Source of the DNA: Pantoea sp. alder81
GTDB taxonomy: Bacteria > Pseudomonadota > Gammaproteobacteria > Enterobacterales > Enterobacteriaceae
Direction: 5' to 3'
DNA: 64,000 bases
Assembly: GCF_020179835.1 (NCBI RefSeq)
Contig: NZ_JAIUDA010000001.1
Span: 186,001-250,000, forward strand
How positions within the stretch are numbered: position 1 is the first letter of the stretch; each line of letters begins with the position of its first letter. Shown here piece by piece: positions 25,598 through 35,169 of the stretch. The notes under the pieces were generated by a model. The model did no database searches. It was not told where the DNA came from and worked only from the letters and a program-made list of their open reading frames with translations. The translations under genes were made by a program, and so were the position numbers.

Positions 25598-26497
25598 GTG
25601 GTGCAAACACTCCCCAATCTCAAACTGCTGCAGGTGTTTGCCAGCGTGGTGGAAAATCAGGGCTACTCGCGTGCACAACAGTCGCTCAACATGACCACGC
25701 CCGCCATCAGCGCCTATATGAGCGAGCTGGAAACGCAGCTGGGATTTATCTTGTGCCAGCGCGGACGTGGCGGCTTTACCCTCACCACTAAAGGCGAGCA
25801 GTTTCATCGTTACAGCCAGGAAATGCTGGCCACGCTGGCGGGGTGGCAGGAGCAGGTCGAGACGCTAAAAAGCGCGCAGGGTGGCACCTTTTCGTTGGGC
25901 GTAGTGGATGCGACAGTGACTGACAGTACGCTGGATCTGCCGGCGGCAATTGCGCGCTTTAACCAGCGCTTTCCAGCGGTGTTTTTCAATCTCAGCGTGC
26001 GCGATCCCAATGAGTTGCAGCAGCAGTTACTGGAAGATCGTCTCGATCTGGCGATTGGTCACTTTCCGCTGCGTGCCAGTAATCTGGTGACCATCCCGCT
26101 GTATGAAGAGCAGCACTGGCTCTATTGCAGCCCGCAGCATCCGCTGGCGCAGGGCGATCCGGATGTGCGCACGGTGCAGCAAACCGGCATGGTGACGCGA
26201 CGTTACTGGAATCAGCAGGAGTTGAATAAGCGCGGTTTTCGCCAGAGCAACGCCTCGGTAGAGAGTATTGAAGCGCAATTGACGCTGATCCTCTCCGGGC
26301 GATTTATCGGCTATTTGCCGGAACACTATGCACAAAGCGGGGAACAGCAGGGCACGCTATGCCGCTTGCTGCCACAGCATTTCCACTTTCGCGCACCGTT
26401 TTCGTTTGCCTTCCGCCGCGGGCGGTCACGCGAAACGCTGATCCGCGCGATGCGTGAAATTCTGAATCCAGCGCGAAAAAATAGCAGTGAAAGCTGA
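25598..26497 (+). CDS. LysR-family regulator, likely controls the ureohydrolase operon
   Basis: A 299-residue LysR protein with an N-terminal winged helix (about residues 6-65, YSRAQQSLNMTTPAISAYMS) and a substrate-binding domain. It shares ILSGRFIGYLPEHYA with the LysR protein at 14353-15324, so both belong to one subfamily and may sense related compounds. The start is GTG 25598 or the adjacent GTG 25601; AAGGA lies upstream. It is divergent from the agmatinase-like gene with 121 bp between. Confidence 0.9.
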   Translation: MVQTLPNLKLLQVFASVVENQGYSRAQQSLNMTTPAISAYMSELETQLGFILCQRGRGGFTLTTKGEQFHRYSQEMLATLAGWQEQVETLKSAQGGTFSLGVVDATVTDSTLDLPAAIARFNQRFPAVFFNLSVRDPNELQQQLLEDRLDLAIGHFPLRASNLVTIPLYEEQHWLYCSPQHPLAQGDPDVRTVQQTGMVTRRYWNQQELNKRGFRQSNASVESIEAQLTLILSGRFIGYLPEHYAQSGEQQGTLCRLLPQHFHFRAPFSFAFRRGRSRETLIRAMREILNPARKNSSES

Positions 26498-26551
26498 CGC
26501 TGCGCCGATACTGTGTAAAAATACAGGCCAATTCAGCAAACAGTAATGAAC

Positions 26552-28729
26552 ATGGCCCTGACAGCAGCGATAAAAAGCCAGATTGCGCAATGGTATAAGG
26601 CGCTGCAGCAGCAGGTTCCTGACTTCATCCCGCGCGCGCCACAGCGTCAGATGATCGCTGAAGTGGCGAAAAGCCTGGCCGGTGATGAAGGCCGCCATCT
26701 GGCGATTGAAGCCCCCACCGGCGTGGGCAAAACCTTGTCTTATTTGATCCCTGGTATTGCGGTAAGCCGTGCCGAGGAGAAACGATTAGTGATCAGCACC
26801 GCCAACGTGGCGCTGCAGGATCAAATCTTCAGCAAAGACCTGCCGCTGCTGAAAAAAATCATCCCCGATCTCACCTTCACTGCCGCATTTGGTCGTGGCC
26901 GCTATGTCTGCCCGCGCAATCTCGCGGCACTGGCGGCGACGGAAGATCAGCAAGGCGATTTGCTGCTGTATCTTGATGAAGAAGCGGTGACTGGCTCGAA
27001 AGAAGAGCAGAAGTTCTGCGCCAAACTCGAGAAACAGCTCAGCAGCTATCAATGGGATGGCCTGCGCGATCACTCCGATGTCTCGATTGATGACAGCCTG
27101 TGGCAGCGCCTTTCCACCGACAAAGCCAACTGCCTGGGGCACCACTGCCGCTGGTATCGTGAGTGCCCGTTCTTTGTCGCGCGTCGTGAAATTGAACAGG
27201 CAGATGTGGTGGTGGCGAACCATGCGCTTGTGATGGCGGCGATGGAGAATGAATCCGTCTTACCGCCGCCTAAACATCTGATGCTGGTGCTGGACGAGGG
27301 CCATCATCTACCTGAAGTGGCGCGTGACGCGCTGGAGATGAGCGCGGAAATCACCCCCGGCTGGAGCAGCTTACAGCTCGATCTGTTTGTACGGCTGGTG
27401 GAAACCATCATGGCGCAGTTCCGCCCCAAATCGCCGCCACCGCTGACTAATCCTGAACGGTTAAAAGGCCACTGCGATGAGATGCGTGAGCTGCTGCAAA
27501 TTCTGTGCGATGCGCTCAATCCGCTATTACCCGCGCACAACCAGCCGGGCGAGTTTCGATTTGTGCTGGGTGAGTTGCCAGAAGAACTGATGACGATGTG
27601 CGCGCGGCTGTTCAAGCTGAGTGATGCACTGCGCGGGTTGAGCGAAGGGTTACTCAATGAGTTGGGTGAGCAAACCGGGAAAGCCGACATCATGCGTCTG
27701 CATCGGGCAATCATTCAGCTTAACCGCCAGTTCGGCTGGTTCGAATCAATCAGCAAACTGTGGCGGCTGGCGGCGATGGAGAAAGCCTCCAACGCGCCGG
27801 TATCGAAATGGATTACCCGTGAAATTCGCGACGGCCAGGCGCATCTGCTGTTCCACTGCGCAGGGATTCGCGTCAGCGATCAGCTGGAGAAACTGCTGTG
27901 GCGCAAGATTCCGCATGTGGTAGTGACCTCGGCGACCTTGCGTTCACTCAACAGTTTTCATCGCTTGCAGGAGATGTCTGGCCTGAGTGAGAAAGCGGGC
28001 GATCGCTTTGTGGCGCTGGACTCGCCGTTTAATCATGTCGATCAGGGCAAGCTGGTGATCCCGCAAATGCGCTATGAGCCGTTGATGGCCAATGAAGCGG
28101 AGCACATCGCCGAAATGGCAGGCTTCTTCCTGCAGCAAATGGCGGAAGAGAAGCATAAAGGCGTGCTGGTGCTGTTTGCCAGCGGACGTGCGATGCAGCA
28201 GTTTGTCAGCCATGTCACCGCATTACGTTTATCAATGCTGGTGCAGGGCGATCAGCCCCGTTCGCGTTTAGTGGAGTTGCATCGCCAGCGAGTCGAAGCG
28301 GGGCAAACCAGTATTCTGGTCGGGCTGCAGTCTTTTGCTGAAGGGCTGGATTTAAAGGGCGAACTGCTAACGCAGGTGCATATCCATAAAATTGCTTTTC
28401 CCCCGGTGGACAGTCCGGTAATTTTGACCGAAGGGGAGTGGCTGAAGAGCCTCAAACGCTACCCGTTCGAAGTGCAGAGTTTACCGAGCGCCTCGTTTAC
28501 GCTGATTCAGCAGGTTGGGCGTCTGATTCGTAGCCATCACTGTTCCGGTGAGATCGTGATATACGATCGGCGTCTGCTTAACAAAGCCTATGGCAGTCGC
28601 CTGTTGGCCGCCTTGCCGGTGTTTCCGATTGAACAACCGGCGGTGCCCGAAGCCAGCATAAAACCAGTGGTAAAAGTAGCGGTTAAAGCTGCAGTTAAAC
28701 CAGCGAAGCGTAAAAGTAAGAAATCGTAG
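26552..28729 (+). CDS. dinG: ATP-dependent DNA helicase DinG
   Basis: A 725-residue superfamily 2 5'-3' helicase of the XPD/DinG group. Walker A APTGVGKT is at residues 54-61. The four [4Fe-4S] cysteines are visible in RYVCPRN (C120) and NCLGHHCRWYREC. The DEAH-type box LDEGHH is near residue 248 and motif VI is QQVGRLIRS. It unwinds D-loops, R-loops and RNA-DNA hybrids and is LexA-regulated in E. coli. ATG 26552 matches the E. coli start (MALTAA); an ATG two codons earlier is also possible. The C-terminal 25 residues are a lysine/alanine/valine-rich tail longer than that of E. coli. Confidence 0.97.
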   Translation: MALTAAIKSQIAQWYKALQQQVPDFIPRAPQRQMIAEVAKSLAGDEGRHLAIEAPTGVGKTLSYLIPGIAVSRAEEKRLVISTANVALQDQIFSKDLPLLKKIIPDLTFTAAFGRGRYVCPRNLAALAATEDQQGDLLLYLDEEAVTGSKEEQKFCAKLEKQLSSYQWDGLRDHSDVSIDDSLWQRLSTDKANCLGHHCRWYRECPFFVARREIEQADVVVANHALVMAAMENESVLPPPKHLMLVLDEGHHLPEVARDALEMSAEITPGWSSLQLDLFVRLVETIMAQFRPKSPPPLTNPERLKGHCDEMRELLQILCDALNPLLPAHNQPGEFRFVLGELPEELMTMCARLFKLSDALRGLSEGLLNELGEQTGKADIMRLHRAIIQLNRQFGWFESISKLWRLAAMEKASNAPVSKWITREIRDGQAHLLFHCAGIRVSDQLEKLLWRKIPHVVVTSATLRSLNSFHRLQEMSGLSEKAGDRFVALDSPFNHVDQGKLVIPQMRYEPLMANEAEHIAEMAGFFLQQMAEEKHKGVLVLFASGRAMQQFVSHVTALRLSMLVQGDQPRSRLVELHRQRVEAGQTSILVGLQSFAEGLDLKGELLTQVHIHKIAFPPVDSPVILTEGEWLKSLKRYPFEVQSLPSASFTLIQQVGRLIRSHHCSGEIVIYDRRLLNKAYGSRLLAALPVFPIEQPAVPEASIKPVVKVAVKAAVKPAKRKSKKS

Positions 28730-28800
28730 ATGTGCCAGGCGCACATCAATGACCTTTTGGCAGCCGGGTATCGGCGCGCCCTGGAAGCGGGAATGCCCTG

Positions 28801-29769
28801 ATGGAACTGAATAAAATAATCAAAGAGATTGGGCGCGGAAAGAACCACGCGCGCGATATCGATTTCGACACCGCCGTTGCGCTGTACAGCGCCATGCTGG
28901 CGGATGAAGTGCCAGAACTTGAGCTCGGCGGTGTGCTGATCGCCCTACGTATCAAGGGCGAAGGCGAGGAGGAGATGCGCGGTTTTTACCACGCCATGCA
29001 GCAGCAGATGATGCAGTTGCAGCCGCCCGCCAATCGTCCGATGCCGATTGTTATTCCCAGCTATAACGGCGCACGCCGCCAGGGCAATCTCACCCCGCTG
29101 CTGGCCTTACTGTTAAGCAAACTCGGTTTTCCGGTATTGCTGCACGGTGTGAGTGACGACCCAACGCGCATTACCACCGAAGCGGTACTGGCAGCGCTGG
29201 ATATTGCGCCGGTCACCACAGCGCAGCAGGCACAAGTGAAGCTGGACAGTGGCGAACTGGCTTTTATCACCATCGATCACCTGTGTGCACCGATGGCAAA
29301 ACAGCTGTCGCTGCGCTGGCGCATGGGCGTGCGTAACAGCGCGCATACACTGGCTAAGCTGGCGACGCCGTTTGCCGAACGCGCCGCGTTGCGCCTGGCG
29401 AGTGTTTCCCATCCGGAATATGTGCCGCGCGTCGGCAAGTTCTTCCAGGATATTGATGCGCCCGCCATCCTGCTGAACGGTACTGAAGGTGAGGTGTATG
29501 CCAATCCGCAACGCTGCCCGGCGATTAACTATATTGCGGGCGCGGGCGCAGAGGCTGAAGTGTGGATTGAGCGCCAGCCGGAAATCAGTGTGGAACTGCC
29601 AGAAAGTAAAAATGCGCAGGATACCGCTGACTGGATCAAACAGGTGCTGGAGGGCGAACGTGCGGTGCCGCAGGCGCTGCTTTTGCAGTTGGCGTGCTGC
29701 TTAGTGGCAACCGGGGAATCAGCGACGCTTGATGAGGCGGAGATGCGATTGCAGCAGGCTGGGATCTGA
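28801..29769 (+). CDS. ybiB: YbiB, TrpD2-type DNA/RNA-binding protein
   Basis: A 322-residue protein with the glycosyltransferase family 3 fold (anthranilate phosphoribosyltransferase-like). The N-terminus MELNKIIKEIGRGKNHARDI, ELGGVLIALRIKGEG and WRMGVRNSAHTLAKL match E. coli YbiB closely. In E. coli YbiB lacks phosphoribosyltransferase activity and binds nucleic acid, with a suggested SOS link through dinG. The gene follows dinG by 71 bp as in E. coli, probably in one operon. Confidence 0.96.
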   Translation: MELNKIIKEIGRGKNHARDIDFDTAVALYSAMLADEVPELELGGVLIALRIKGEGEEEMRGFYHAMQQQMMQLQPPANRPMPIVIPSYNGARRQGNLTPLLALLLSKLGFPVLLHGVSDDPTRITTEAVLAALDIAPVTTAQQAQVKLDSGELAFITIDHLCAPMAKQLSLRWRMGVRNSAHTLAKLATPFAERAALRLASVSHPEYVPRVGKFFQDIDAPAILLNGTEGEVYANPQRCPAINYIAGAGAEAEVWIERQPEISVELPESKNAQDTADWIKQVLEGERAVPQALLLQLACCLVATGESATLDEAEMRLQQAGI

Positions 29770-29782
29770 CGGATAGAACAAT

Positions 29783-29805
29783 ACCCGCAGCCTTGGGTTG
29801 CGGGT
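29783..29805 (+). terminator. Hairpin after ybiB
   Basis: ACCCGCA (29783-29789) and TGCGGGT (29799-29805) form a 7-bp stem with a nine-base loop 13 bp after the ybiB stop. No U-run follows, so termination strength is uncertain. Confidence 0.45.
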
Positions 29806-29980
29806 CAAATACACAGCCGAGAGATGATTTAAAATCAATCGTGCAGTCGTGCATAGAGCGCTTTGAAGCGGTATGCGAGTGTTAAGGGCTTTGATGCGGT
29901 TCGCGTGGCGGGCACCTACCCGATTTCCCCTCAGTATGAGTAGCGCCGTAGAGTTTACCGCTGCTTGCTACAGTGCCGCT

Positions 29981-30084
29981 TGAGATTCCTGGTTCTGGGA
30001 AATCCGGCAGTCAGGCTGCAACCAACTTGCAATTTCGCATGAGACTCCTGAGTTCCGGGAATTCTGCCAGTCAGGGTTTGACCA
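29981..30084 (-). repeat. Imperfect 59-bp tandem duplication at the 3' end of the M20 gene
   Basis: The unit 30040-30084, which contains the last codons and stop of the M20 amidohydrolase gene, is imperfectly repeated 59 bp away at 29981-30024. Each unit starts TGAGA-TCCTG and ends in a CAGTCAGG-like stretch, and each holds a weak hairpin (GATTCCT/GGGAAATC and its counterpart). The remaining 29806-29980 stretch shows no gene. Confidence 0.55.
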
Positions 30085-31228
30085 GCACGCTCTCCACCAG
30101 GTGTTGCCAGAAACTGATACCAATCGGCAGCAACTCATCATTGAAATCATAATGCGCGTTGTGCAGTGGGGCAGAAGGTGTTGTGCCATCGGCACCGAGC
30201 CAGAAATAAGCACCAGGACAGGATTCCAGCATACAGGCGAAATCTTCTGATGCCATAGAAGGGTTAACCTGCCAGTGCACCTGCGATTCGCCTAACATGC
30301 GCTGGGCAACCTCACGCACCTGTTCCGCTGGACCGGCATGATTAGCCGTGACGGGATAACCCGGATACCAGTGAATCTCGCCGCTGACGCCAAACGGGCG
30401 CGGCAGGGTAGTGACAAAATCTTCAATCAGACTGCGCACGCGGTCACGTACGTCAGTCTGCAAACATCGCACCGTACCACGCAGTACAATCTGCTCGGGA
30501 ATCACATTGATCGCTTCACCACCGTGGATCTGCGTCACGCTCACCACCGCTGACGCCAGCGGCGACAAACGGCGTGACGGGATGGTTTGCAGCGCCATGA
30601 TCAGCTCTGCTGCCACCACCATCGGATCGGCACCGCTTTCTGGCATCGCGGCATGACAGCTTTTGCCGTTGAGGGTGATCCCAAACGAATCGAGCGAGGC
30701 CATCATCGCACCCGGATTGACTGCCAGCGAACCCACCGGCAAACCCGGCCAGTTGTGCATGGCGTACACCGCATCCATCGGGAAGCGCGTGAATAAACCC
30801 TCTTCCACCATCTTGCGCGCACCGCCGAGGTTCTCTTCAGCCGGCTGGAACAGGAAGTGCACCGTACCTTTAAAGTTGCGCGTCGCGGCCAGTTGGCAGG
30901 CCGCCGCGAGAAGAATCGCGGTATGTCCATCGTGACCGCAGGCGTGCATCACGCCGGGACGGGTAGATTTCCACTCCGGCGCGCCTTTTTCGGTAATCGG
31001 TAACGCATCCATATCGGCACGTAAACCAATGACCGGGCCCGGACCGTTTTCCAGCGTGCCAATCACGCCTGTGCCTGCTAGCCCACGGAACACCTGTAAC
31101 CCTGCTTCAGAAAGCACGTTCGCAACCAGTTCACTGGTTTGCTGCTCTTGGTAACCGAGTTCAGGATGTTGGTGTAACTGACGACGCCAGTTCAGGGCGT
31201 TTTCCAGCAGGACGGCAGGCAGGCTCAT
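30071..31228 (-). CDS. M20-family amidohydrolase (hippurate / N-acyl amino acid hydrolase type)
   Basis: A 385-residue metal-dependent hydrolase. It has the RADMDALP motif, HACGHDGHT with metal ligands, FLFQPAEE with the catalytic glutamate region, and SMASEDFA, all typical of the M20D group. That group includes hippurate hydrolase, indole-3-acetyl-amino acid hydrolases and N-acetyl amino acid deacetylases. It is cytoplasmic and alone on the minus strand between ybiB and hutU. The region upstream carries a 72-bp array of an 8-bp repeat (31386-31457), which may influence its promoter. The acyl group cleaved cannot be told from sequence. Confidence 0.88.
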   Translation of the reverse strand: MSLPAVLLENALNWRRQLHQHPELGYQEQQTSELVANVLSEAGLQVFRGLAGTGVIGTLENGPGPVIGLRADMDALPITEKGAPEWKSTRPGVMHACGHDGHTAILLAAACQLAATRNFKGTVHFLFQPAEENLGGARKMVEEGLFTRFPMDAVYAMHNWPGLPVGSLAVNPGAMMASLDSFGITLNGKSCHAAMPESGADPMVVAAELIMALQTIPSRRLSPLASAVVSVTQIHGGEAINVIPEQIVLRGTVRCLQTDVRDRVRSLIEDFVTTLPRPFGVSGEIHWYPGYPVTANHAGPAEQVREVAQRMLGESQVHWQVNPSMASEDFACMLESCPGAYFWLGADGTTPSAPLHNAHYDFNDELLPIGISFWQHLVESVLVKP

Positions 31229-31385
31229 AAGGTAAGGCTCTCCATCAGCAGCAATGGCTGCGATTTCTCTGACACGTAACGTGATGTCTCCACTGTAGTG
31301 GTAAGCGCAGTGCGGCGTCTATCGTGGAAAGGAATAATTTGGCTATAGGGTATAGCGGAATGGAATATGCCAGTCAGCATGCGGT

Positions 31386-31457
31386 ATTGAAGGATTGAAG
31401 GATTGAAGGATTGAAGGATTGAAGGATTGAAGGATTGAAGGATTGAAGGATTGAAGG
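31386..31457. repeat. Simple sequence repeat, nine copies of ATTGAAGG
   Basis: Nine perfect tandem copies of the octamer ATTGAAGG run from 31386 to 31457, between the M20 gene start (31228) and the end of hutU (31601). It lies 158 bp upstream of the M20 start codon. There are no spacers, so it is not CRISPR. Such arrays change length by slippage and can alter promoter spacing. The rest of 31229-31560 holds no gene that I can support. Confidence 0.95.
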
Positions 31458-31560
31458 GGATCCACGCGCTTTATCCGGCAATCGAAGGTTGTCAGTCGGA
31501 GGTATTGCGCGAAAAATTGCGTAGCGCGGCAGTTTGGCGGCTGAGCTAAAACGAAAGTAA

Positions 31561-31584
31561 AAGTCGCCCGGTGAAGGGCGACTT
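31561..31584 (-). terminator. Terminator of the hutHU transcript
   Basis: AAGTCGCCC (31561-31569), a six-base loop and GGGCGACTT (31576-31584) form a perfect 9-bp stem just after the hutU stop codon. On the minus strand it is followed by TTTTACTTTC, a usable U-rich tail. Confidence 0.8.
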
Positions 31585-31600
31585 CAGTTATCACGACAGT

Positions 31601-33286
31601 TTACTTCTGCATTGGCAGGTTCAAGCCATGTTCTTTCGCACAGCTCTGCGCCAGTTCATAGCCCGCATCCGCGTGACGCATCACGCCGGTTGCCGGGTCA
31701 TTCCACAGCACGCGGCCGAGGCGCGCATCCGCTTCGGCGGTGCCGTCACAGACAATCACCACGCCGGAGTGCTGCGAGAAGCCCATCCCGACGCCGCCGC
31801 CGTGATGCAGGCTCACCCAGGTCGCGCCACCTGCGGTGTTCAGCAAGGCGTTCAGCAGCGGCCAGTCGGAGACGGCATCCGAACCGTCTTTCATCGCTTC
31901 AGTTTCGCGGTTTGGTGACGCTACAGAACCGCAGTCCAGGTGGTCACGGCCGATGACGATAGGCGCTTTCAGCTCACCGTTACGCACCATTTCATTGAAC
32001 GCGAGTGCAGCTTTATGGCGCTCGCCGAGGCCCAGCCAGCAGATACGCGCCGGCAAGCCCTGGAAGGCGATACGCTCCTGCGCCATATCAAGCCAGCGAT
32101 GCAGGTTCTTGTGTTCCGGGAACAGCTCTTTCAGCTTGGCGTCGGTTTTGTAGATATCCTCTGGATCGCCTGACAGCGCCACCCAGCGGAACGGACCTTT
32201 GCCTTCGCAGAACAGCGGACGAATATAGGCCGGCACAAAGCCAGGGAAATCAAAGGCGTTTTTCACCCCTTCATCCAGCGCCACCTGACGGATGTTGTTG
32301 CCGTAATCCACGGTTGGCACACCCATGTGGTGGAAATCGAGCATCGCCTGCACATGCACTGCCATCGACGCTCGAGCCGCTTTCTCGACAGCTTTCGGAT
32401 TGCTGACGCGCTCGGACTGCCAGCGCTCAACGTCCCAGCCCACCGGCAGATAGCCGTTGATTGGGTCGTGAGCGGAAGTCTGATCGGTAACGATATCCGG
32501 CTTCATCCCGCCAGCTTTGGCGCGTTTCACCAGCTCTGGCACGATCTCGGCGGCGTTGCCGAGTAAGCCAACGGAGATCGCCTGTTTGGCTTTGGTGGCC
32601 TTATCAATCAGATCCAGCGCTTCGTCTAAGGTGTAAGCTTTATGGTCGACATATCGGGTACGCAGACGGAAATCGATGCGGGATTCCTGGCACTCAATGG
32701 CTAACACGCTGGCACCGGCCAGTACGCCAGCCAGCGGTTGTGCGCCGCCCATGCCACCCAGGCCTGCGGTCAGGATCCAGCGGCCGCTCAGATCGCTGTC
32801 ATAATGCTGACGACCAGCTTCGGCGAAGGTTTCAAAGGTGCCCTGCACGATGCCTTGCGCACCGATGTAGATCCAGGATCCGGCGGTCATCTGGCCGTAC
32901 ATCATCAGGCCAGCTTTATCTAACTCGTGGAAATGATCCCAGTTGGCCCAGTGCGGCACCAGGTTGGAGTTGGCCAGCAACACACGCGGTGCATCGGCGT
33001 GGGTACGGAACACGCCCACCGGTTTGCCCGACTGGATTAACAGGGTTTCTTCAGGCTGCAACGCACGCAGTGAACGCAGAATCTGCTCAAAGCACTCCCA
33101 GTTACGTGCGGCCTTACCGATACCGCCGTATACCACCAGATCTTCCGGGCGCTCGGCCACATCAGGATCGAGGTTATTCTGGATCATGCGGTAAGCCGCT
33201 TCAATCAACCAGTTCGCACAATGCAGTTCATTACCGCGCGGCGCACGGATTTCACGGGCAACAGCCTGAGACAAAGTTTCGCTCAT
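31601..33286 (-). CDS. hutU: Urocanate hydratase
   Basis: A 561-residue NAD-dependent urocanase, the second step of histidine breakdown (urocanate to imidazolonepropionate). Family landmarks include the N-terminal [33 protein letters not shown] with the NAD-binding region, and the active-site region [20 protein letters not shown] 33286 is preferred to the adjacent ATG 33289 because AAGGA is then spaced seven bases away. It lies 10 bp after hutH in one transcript. The stop is followed at once by a strong terminator. Confidence 0.97.
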   Translation of the reverse strand: MSETLSQAVAREIRAPRGNELHCANWLIEAAYRMIQNNLDPDVAERPEDLVVYGGIGKAARNWECFEQILRSLRALQPEETLLIQSGKPVGVFRTHADAPRVLLANSNLVPHWANWDHFHELDKAGLMMYGQMTAGSWIYIGAQGIVQGTFETFAEAGRQHYDSDLSGRWILTAGLGGMGGAQPLAGVLAGASVLAIECQESRIDFRLRTRYVDHKAYTLDEALDLIDKATKAKQAISVGLLGNAAEIVPELVKRAKAGGMKPDIVTDQTSAHDPINGYLPVGWDVERWQSERVSNPKAVEKAARASMAVHVQAMLDFHHMGVPTVDYGNNIRQVALDEGVKNAFDFPGFVPAYIRPLFCEGKGPFRWVALSGDPEDIYKTDAKLKELFPEHKNLHRWLDMAQERIAFQGLPARICWLGLGERHKAALAFNEMVRNGELKAPIVIGRDHLDCGSVASPNRETEAMKDGSDAVSDWPLLNALLNTAGGATWVSLHHGGGVGMGFSQHSGVVIVCDGTAEADARLGRVLWNDPATGVMRHADAGYELAQSCAKEHGLNLPMQK

Positions 33287-33296
33287 CATCAATTCC

Positions 33297-34850
33297 TTAA
33301 AGGGAAGGTGAACGCTGGCTTGGCAGCAGCGCAGTAAGGGATTCAGGCCAGGCATGACTGCTGGCCCACAGACGCATGGATTCGATATCCGGCGCCATTA
33401 AACGGTCTTGATCGAGGAAGGCGACTTTCTCGCGGATGCGGCTCATCTCTTGTTCCAGCGCGGTCGAGCTTTGCAGCGGACGATGGAAGTCGATGCCTTG
33501 CGCCGCAGCCATAGCTTCAATGCCCACTACGGCAGCGGTGTTGAAGCACATATCTCCGAGGCGACGCGCGGCGTAGGTGGCCATTGAGACATGATCTTCC
33601 TGGTTCGCAGAGGTCGGCAGGCTATCCACGCTACCCGGATGCGCCAGCGATTTGTTTTCAGAGGCCAGTGCAGCAGCCGTGACCTGGGCAATCATAAAGC
33701 CGGAGTTGACTCCGCCATCACGCACCAGGAATGGCGGCAGGCCAGAGAGGCCGGTATCCAGCAACAGCGCCATACGGCGCTCGGAAATGGCGCCGATTTC
33801 GGCAATCGCCAATGCGATGATATCGGCGGCAAACGCCACAGGCTCGGCGTGGAAGTTACCGCCCGAAATCACATCACCGCTCTCACTGAACACCAGCGGG
33901 TTATCAGAGGCCGCGTTGGCTTCGATTTGCAGTACGCGTGCCGCATGGCTGAGGTTGTCTAAACACGCGCCCATCACCTGAGGAACGCAGCGAATCGAGT
34001 AGGGATCCTGCACGCGACCGCAGTTGGTATGTGAGCTGAGGATTTCACTGCCTTCCAGTAAGGAAGAAACGGCAGCGGCCACCGCGATTTGCCCGTGCTG
34101 ACCGCGTGCCTGATGGATACGTGCATCGAAAGGTTTTACCGAGCCTTTGATCGCTTCCAGTGACAGTGCGCCCGCCATCAGGCCCGCGGCAAACAGGTTT
34201 TCGGCTTCAAACAGGCCGCGCAGTGCCAGCGCGTTAGAAACCTGGGTGCCATTCAGCAGTGCCAGACCTTCTTTCGGTCCCAGCACAATCGGCTGCAGAC
34301 CGACGCGTGCCAGACCTTCAGTGGCAGGAATCAATTCTCCGTCAACGCGCACCTGGCCTTCGCCCAGCAACATCAGTGACAGATGGGCCAGCGGGGCTAA
34401 ATCGCCGGAGGCGCCAACCGACCCTTTTTCCGGGATGCACGGCATCACACCGGCATTAAACAGCGCTAGCAGGGCTTCGATTAACTGGATACGCACGCCG
34501 GAGTGACCGCGTGCCAGGCTGATAATTTTGGTGGCGACCACTAAACGTGCGACGTTATCCGGTAGTAAATTGCCCAAACCCACGCTGTGCGACAGCACCA
34601 GATTGCGCTGCAACTCTGCCAGACGCTCAGAAGGAATCTGTGTCTGGGCCAGTTTGCCGAAGCCGGTGTTAATGCCGTACACCACTTTGCCTGAAGCCAC
34701 GATGGCATCGACGGTTTCATTGGCGCGATCGATGGCCGCACGAGCGTCATCCGCTAACGTGAGCGTTACCTTGCTTTGATAAATCGCCCGCAAGGTCGCG
34801 AGGTCCACTTCACCGGGAACGAGGCGAATTTCCTGAACCGAACCTGACAT
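33297..34850 (-). CDS. hutH: Histidine ammonia-lyase
   Basis: A 517-residue histidase that deaminates histidine to urocanate. The MIO-forming tripeptide is intact in [14 protein letters not shown] (A147-S148-G149), as are [38 protein letters not shown] with the catalytic tyrosine, GGNFHAEP, and NQEDHVSM. It is the first gene of the hutH-hutU transcript, and two HutC-like operators lie just upstream (34859-34872 and 34961-34974). This is the functional histidase of the window, in contrast to the MIO-less relative at 43438-44922. Confidence 0.97.
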   Translation of the reverse strand: MSGSVQEIRLVPGEVDLATLRAIYQSKVTLTLADDARAAIDRANETVDAIVASGKVVYGINTGFGKLAQTQIPSERLAELQRNLVLSHSVGLGNLLPDNVARLVVATKIISLARGHSGVRIQLIEALLALFNAGVMPCIPEKGSVGASGDLAPLAHLSLMLLGEGQVRVDGELIPATEGLARVGLQPIVLGPKEGLALLNGTQVSNALALRGLFEAENLFAAGLMAGALSLEAIKGSVKPFDARIHQARGQHGQIAVAAAVSSLLEGSEILSSHTNCGRVQDPYSIRCVPQVMGACLDNLSHAARVLQIEANAASDNPLVFSESGDVISGGNFHAEPVAFAADIIALAIAEIGAISERRMALLLDTGLSGLPPFLVRDGGVNSGFMIAQVTAAALASENKSLAHPGSVDSLPTSANQEDHVSMATYAARRLGDMCFNTAAVVGIEAMAAAQGIDFHRPLQSSTALEQEMSRIREKVAFLDQDRLMAPDIESMRLWASSHAWPESLTALLPSQRSPSL

Positions 34851-34858
34851 AGTCTACT

Positions 34859-34872
34859 CCTGTCTATACAAG
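34859..34872. promoter_or_regulatory. HutC-like operator 1 (hutH leader)
   Basis: CCTGTCTATACAAG is a near-palindrome of the CTTGTATATACAAG type lying 9 bp upstream of the hutH start codon. HutC proteins of Pseudomonas bind a TGTA-N2-TACA core. Confidence 0.65.
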
Positions 34873-34960
34873 TGATCGGGTGCGACCTGCAAGCCTTAGG
34901 TTTGCGATGTGGCATGGGGTAGCACCATTGAATGAGCTGAGTGAAGCATAAGTGTCTAAT

Positions 34961-34974
34961 CTTGTCTATACAAG
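34961..34974. promoter_or_regulatory. HutC-like operator 2 (hutH/hutC intergenic region)
   Basis: CTTGTCTATACAAG departs from a perfect 14-bp palindrome at one position. It lies about 110 bp upstream of hutH, in the promoter position of the hutHU transcript, and within the region divergent to hutC. The rest of the 319-bp intergenic region shows no gene. Confidence 0.75.
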
Positions 34975-35106
34975 TAGCAAGGGCTGTGCCAGATTGATTG
35001 GATTCTGTGAAATGCGCCGCAATGCGGGAAGTGTCATCCAGCCGCAGCCGCATTGCACCGAAACAGGGAGAACGCTGCACTGTTAACGCGCGGTCTGCAC
35101 AATTGG

Positions 35107-35118
35107 ATGTATATACAT
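35107..35118. promoter_or_regulatory. HutC-like operator 3 (upstream of hutC)
   Basis: ATGTATATACAT is a perfect 12-bp palindrome about 52 bp upstream of the hutC start codon, consistent with autorepression. Confidence 0.7.
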
Positions 35119-35169
35119 TTACGGGCTGAGACAGTAAACTTTGGGCATTACTCGAAAAAGGAACAGGAC

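Noticed and set aside
31386..31457. Possible CRISPR-like array
   Set aside because: Units are 8 bp, directly adjacent and without spacers, and no cas genes are present. It is a simple sequence repeat.
31343..31594. An 83-codon minus-strand frame containing repeated FNPSILQS units
   Set aside because: The repeat peptide comes from the ATTGAAGG octamer array read in one frame; there is no ribosome binding site and the flanks are not protein-like.
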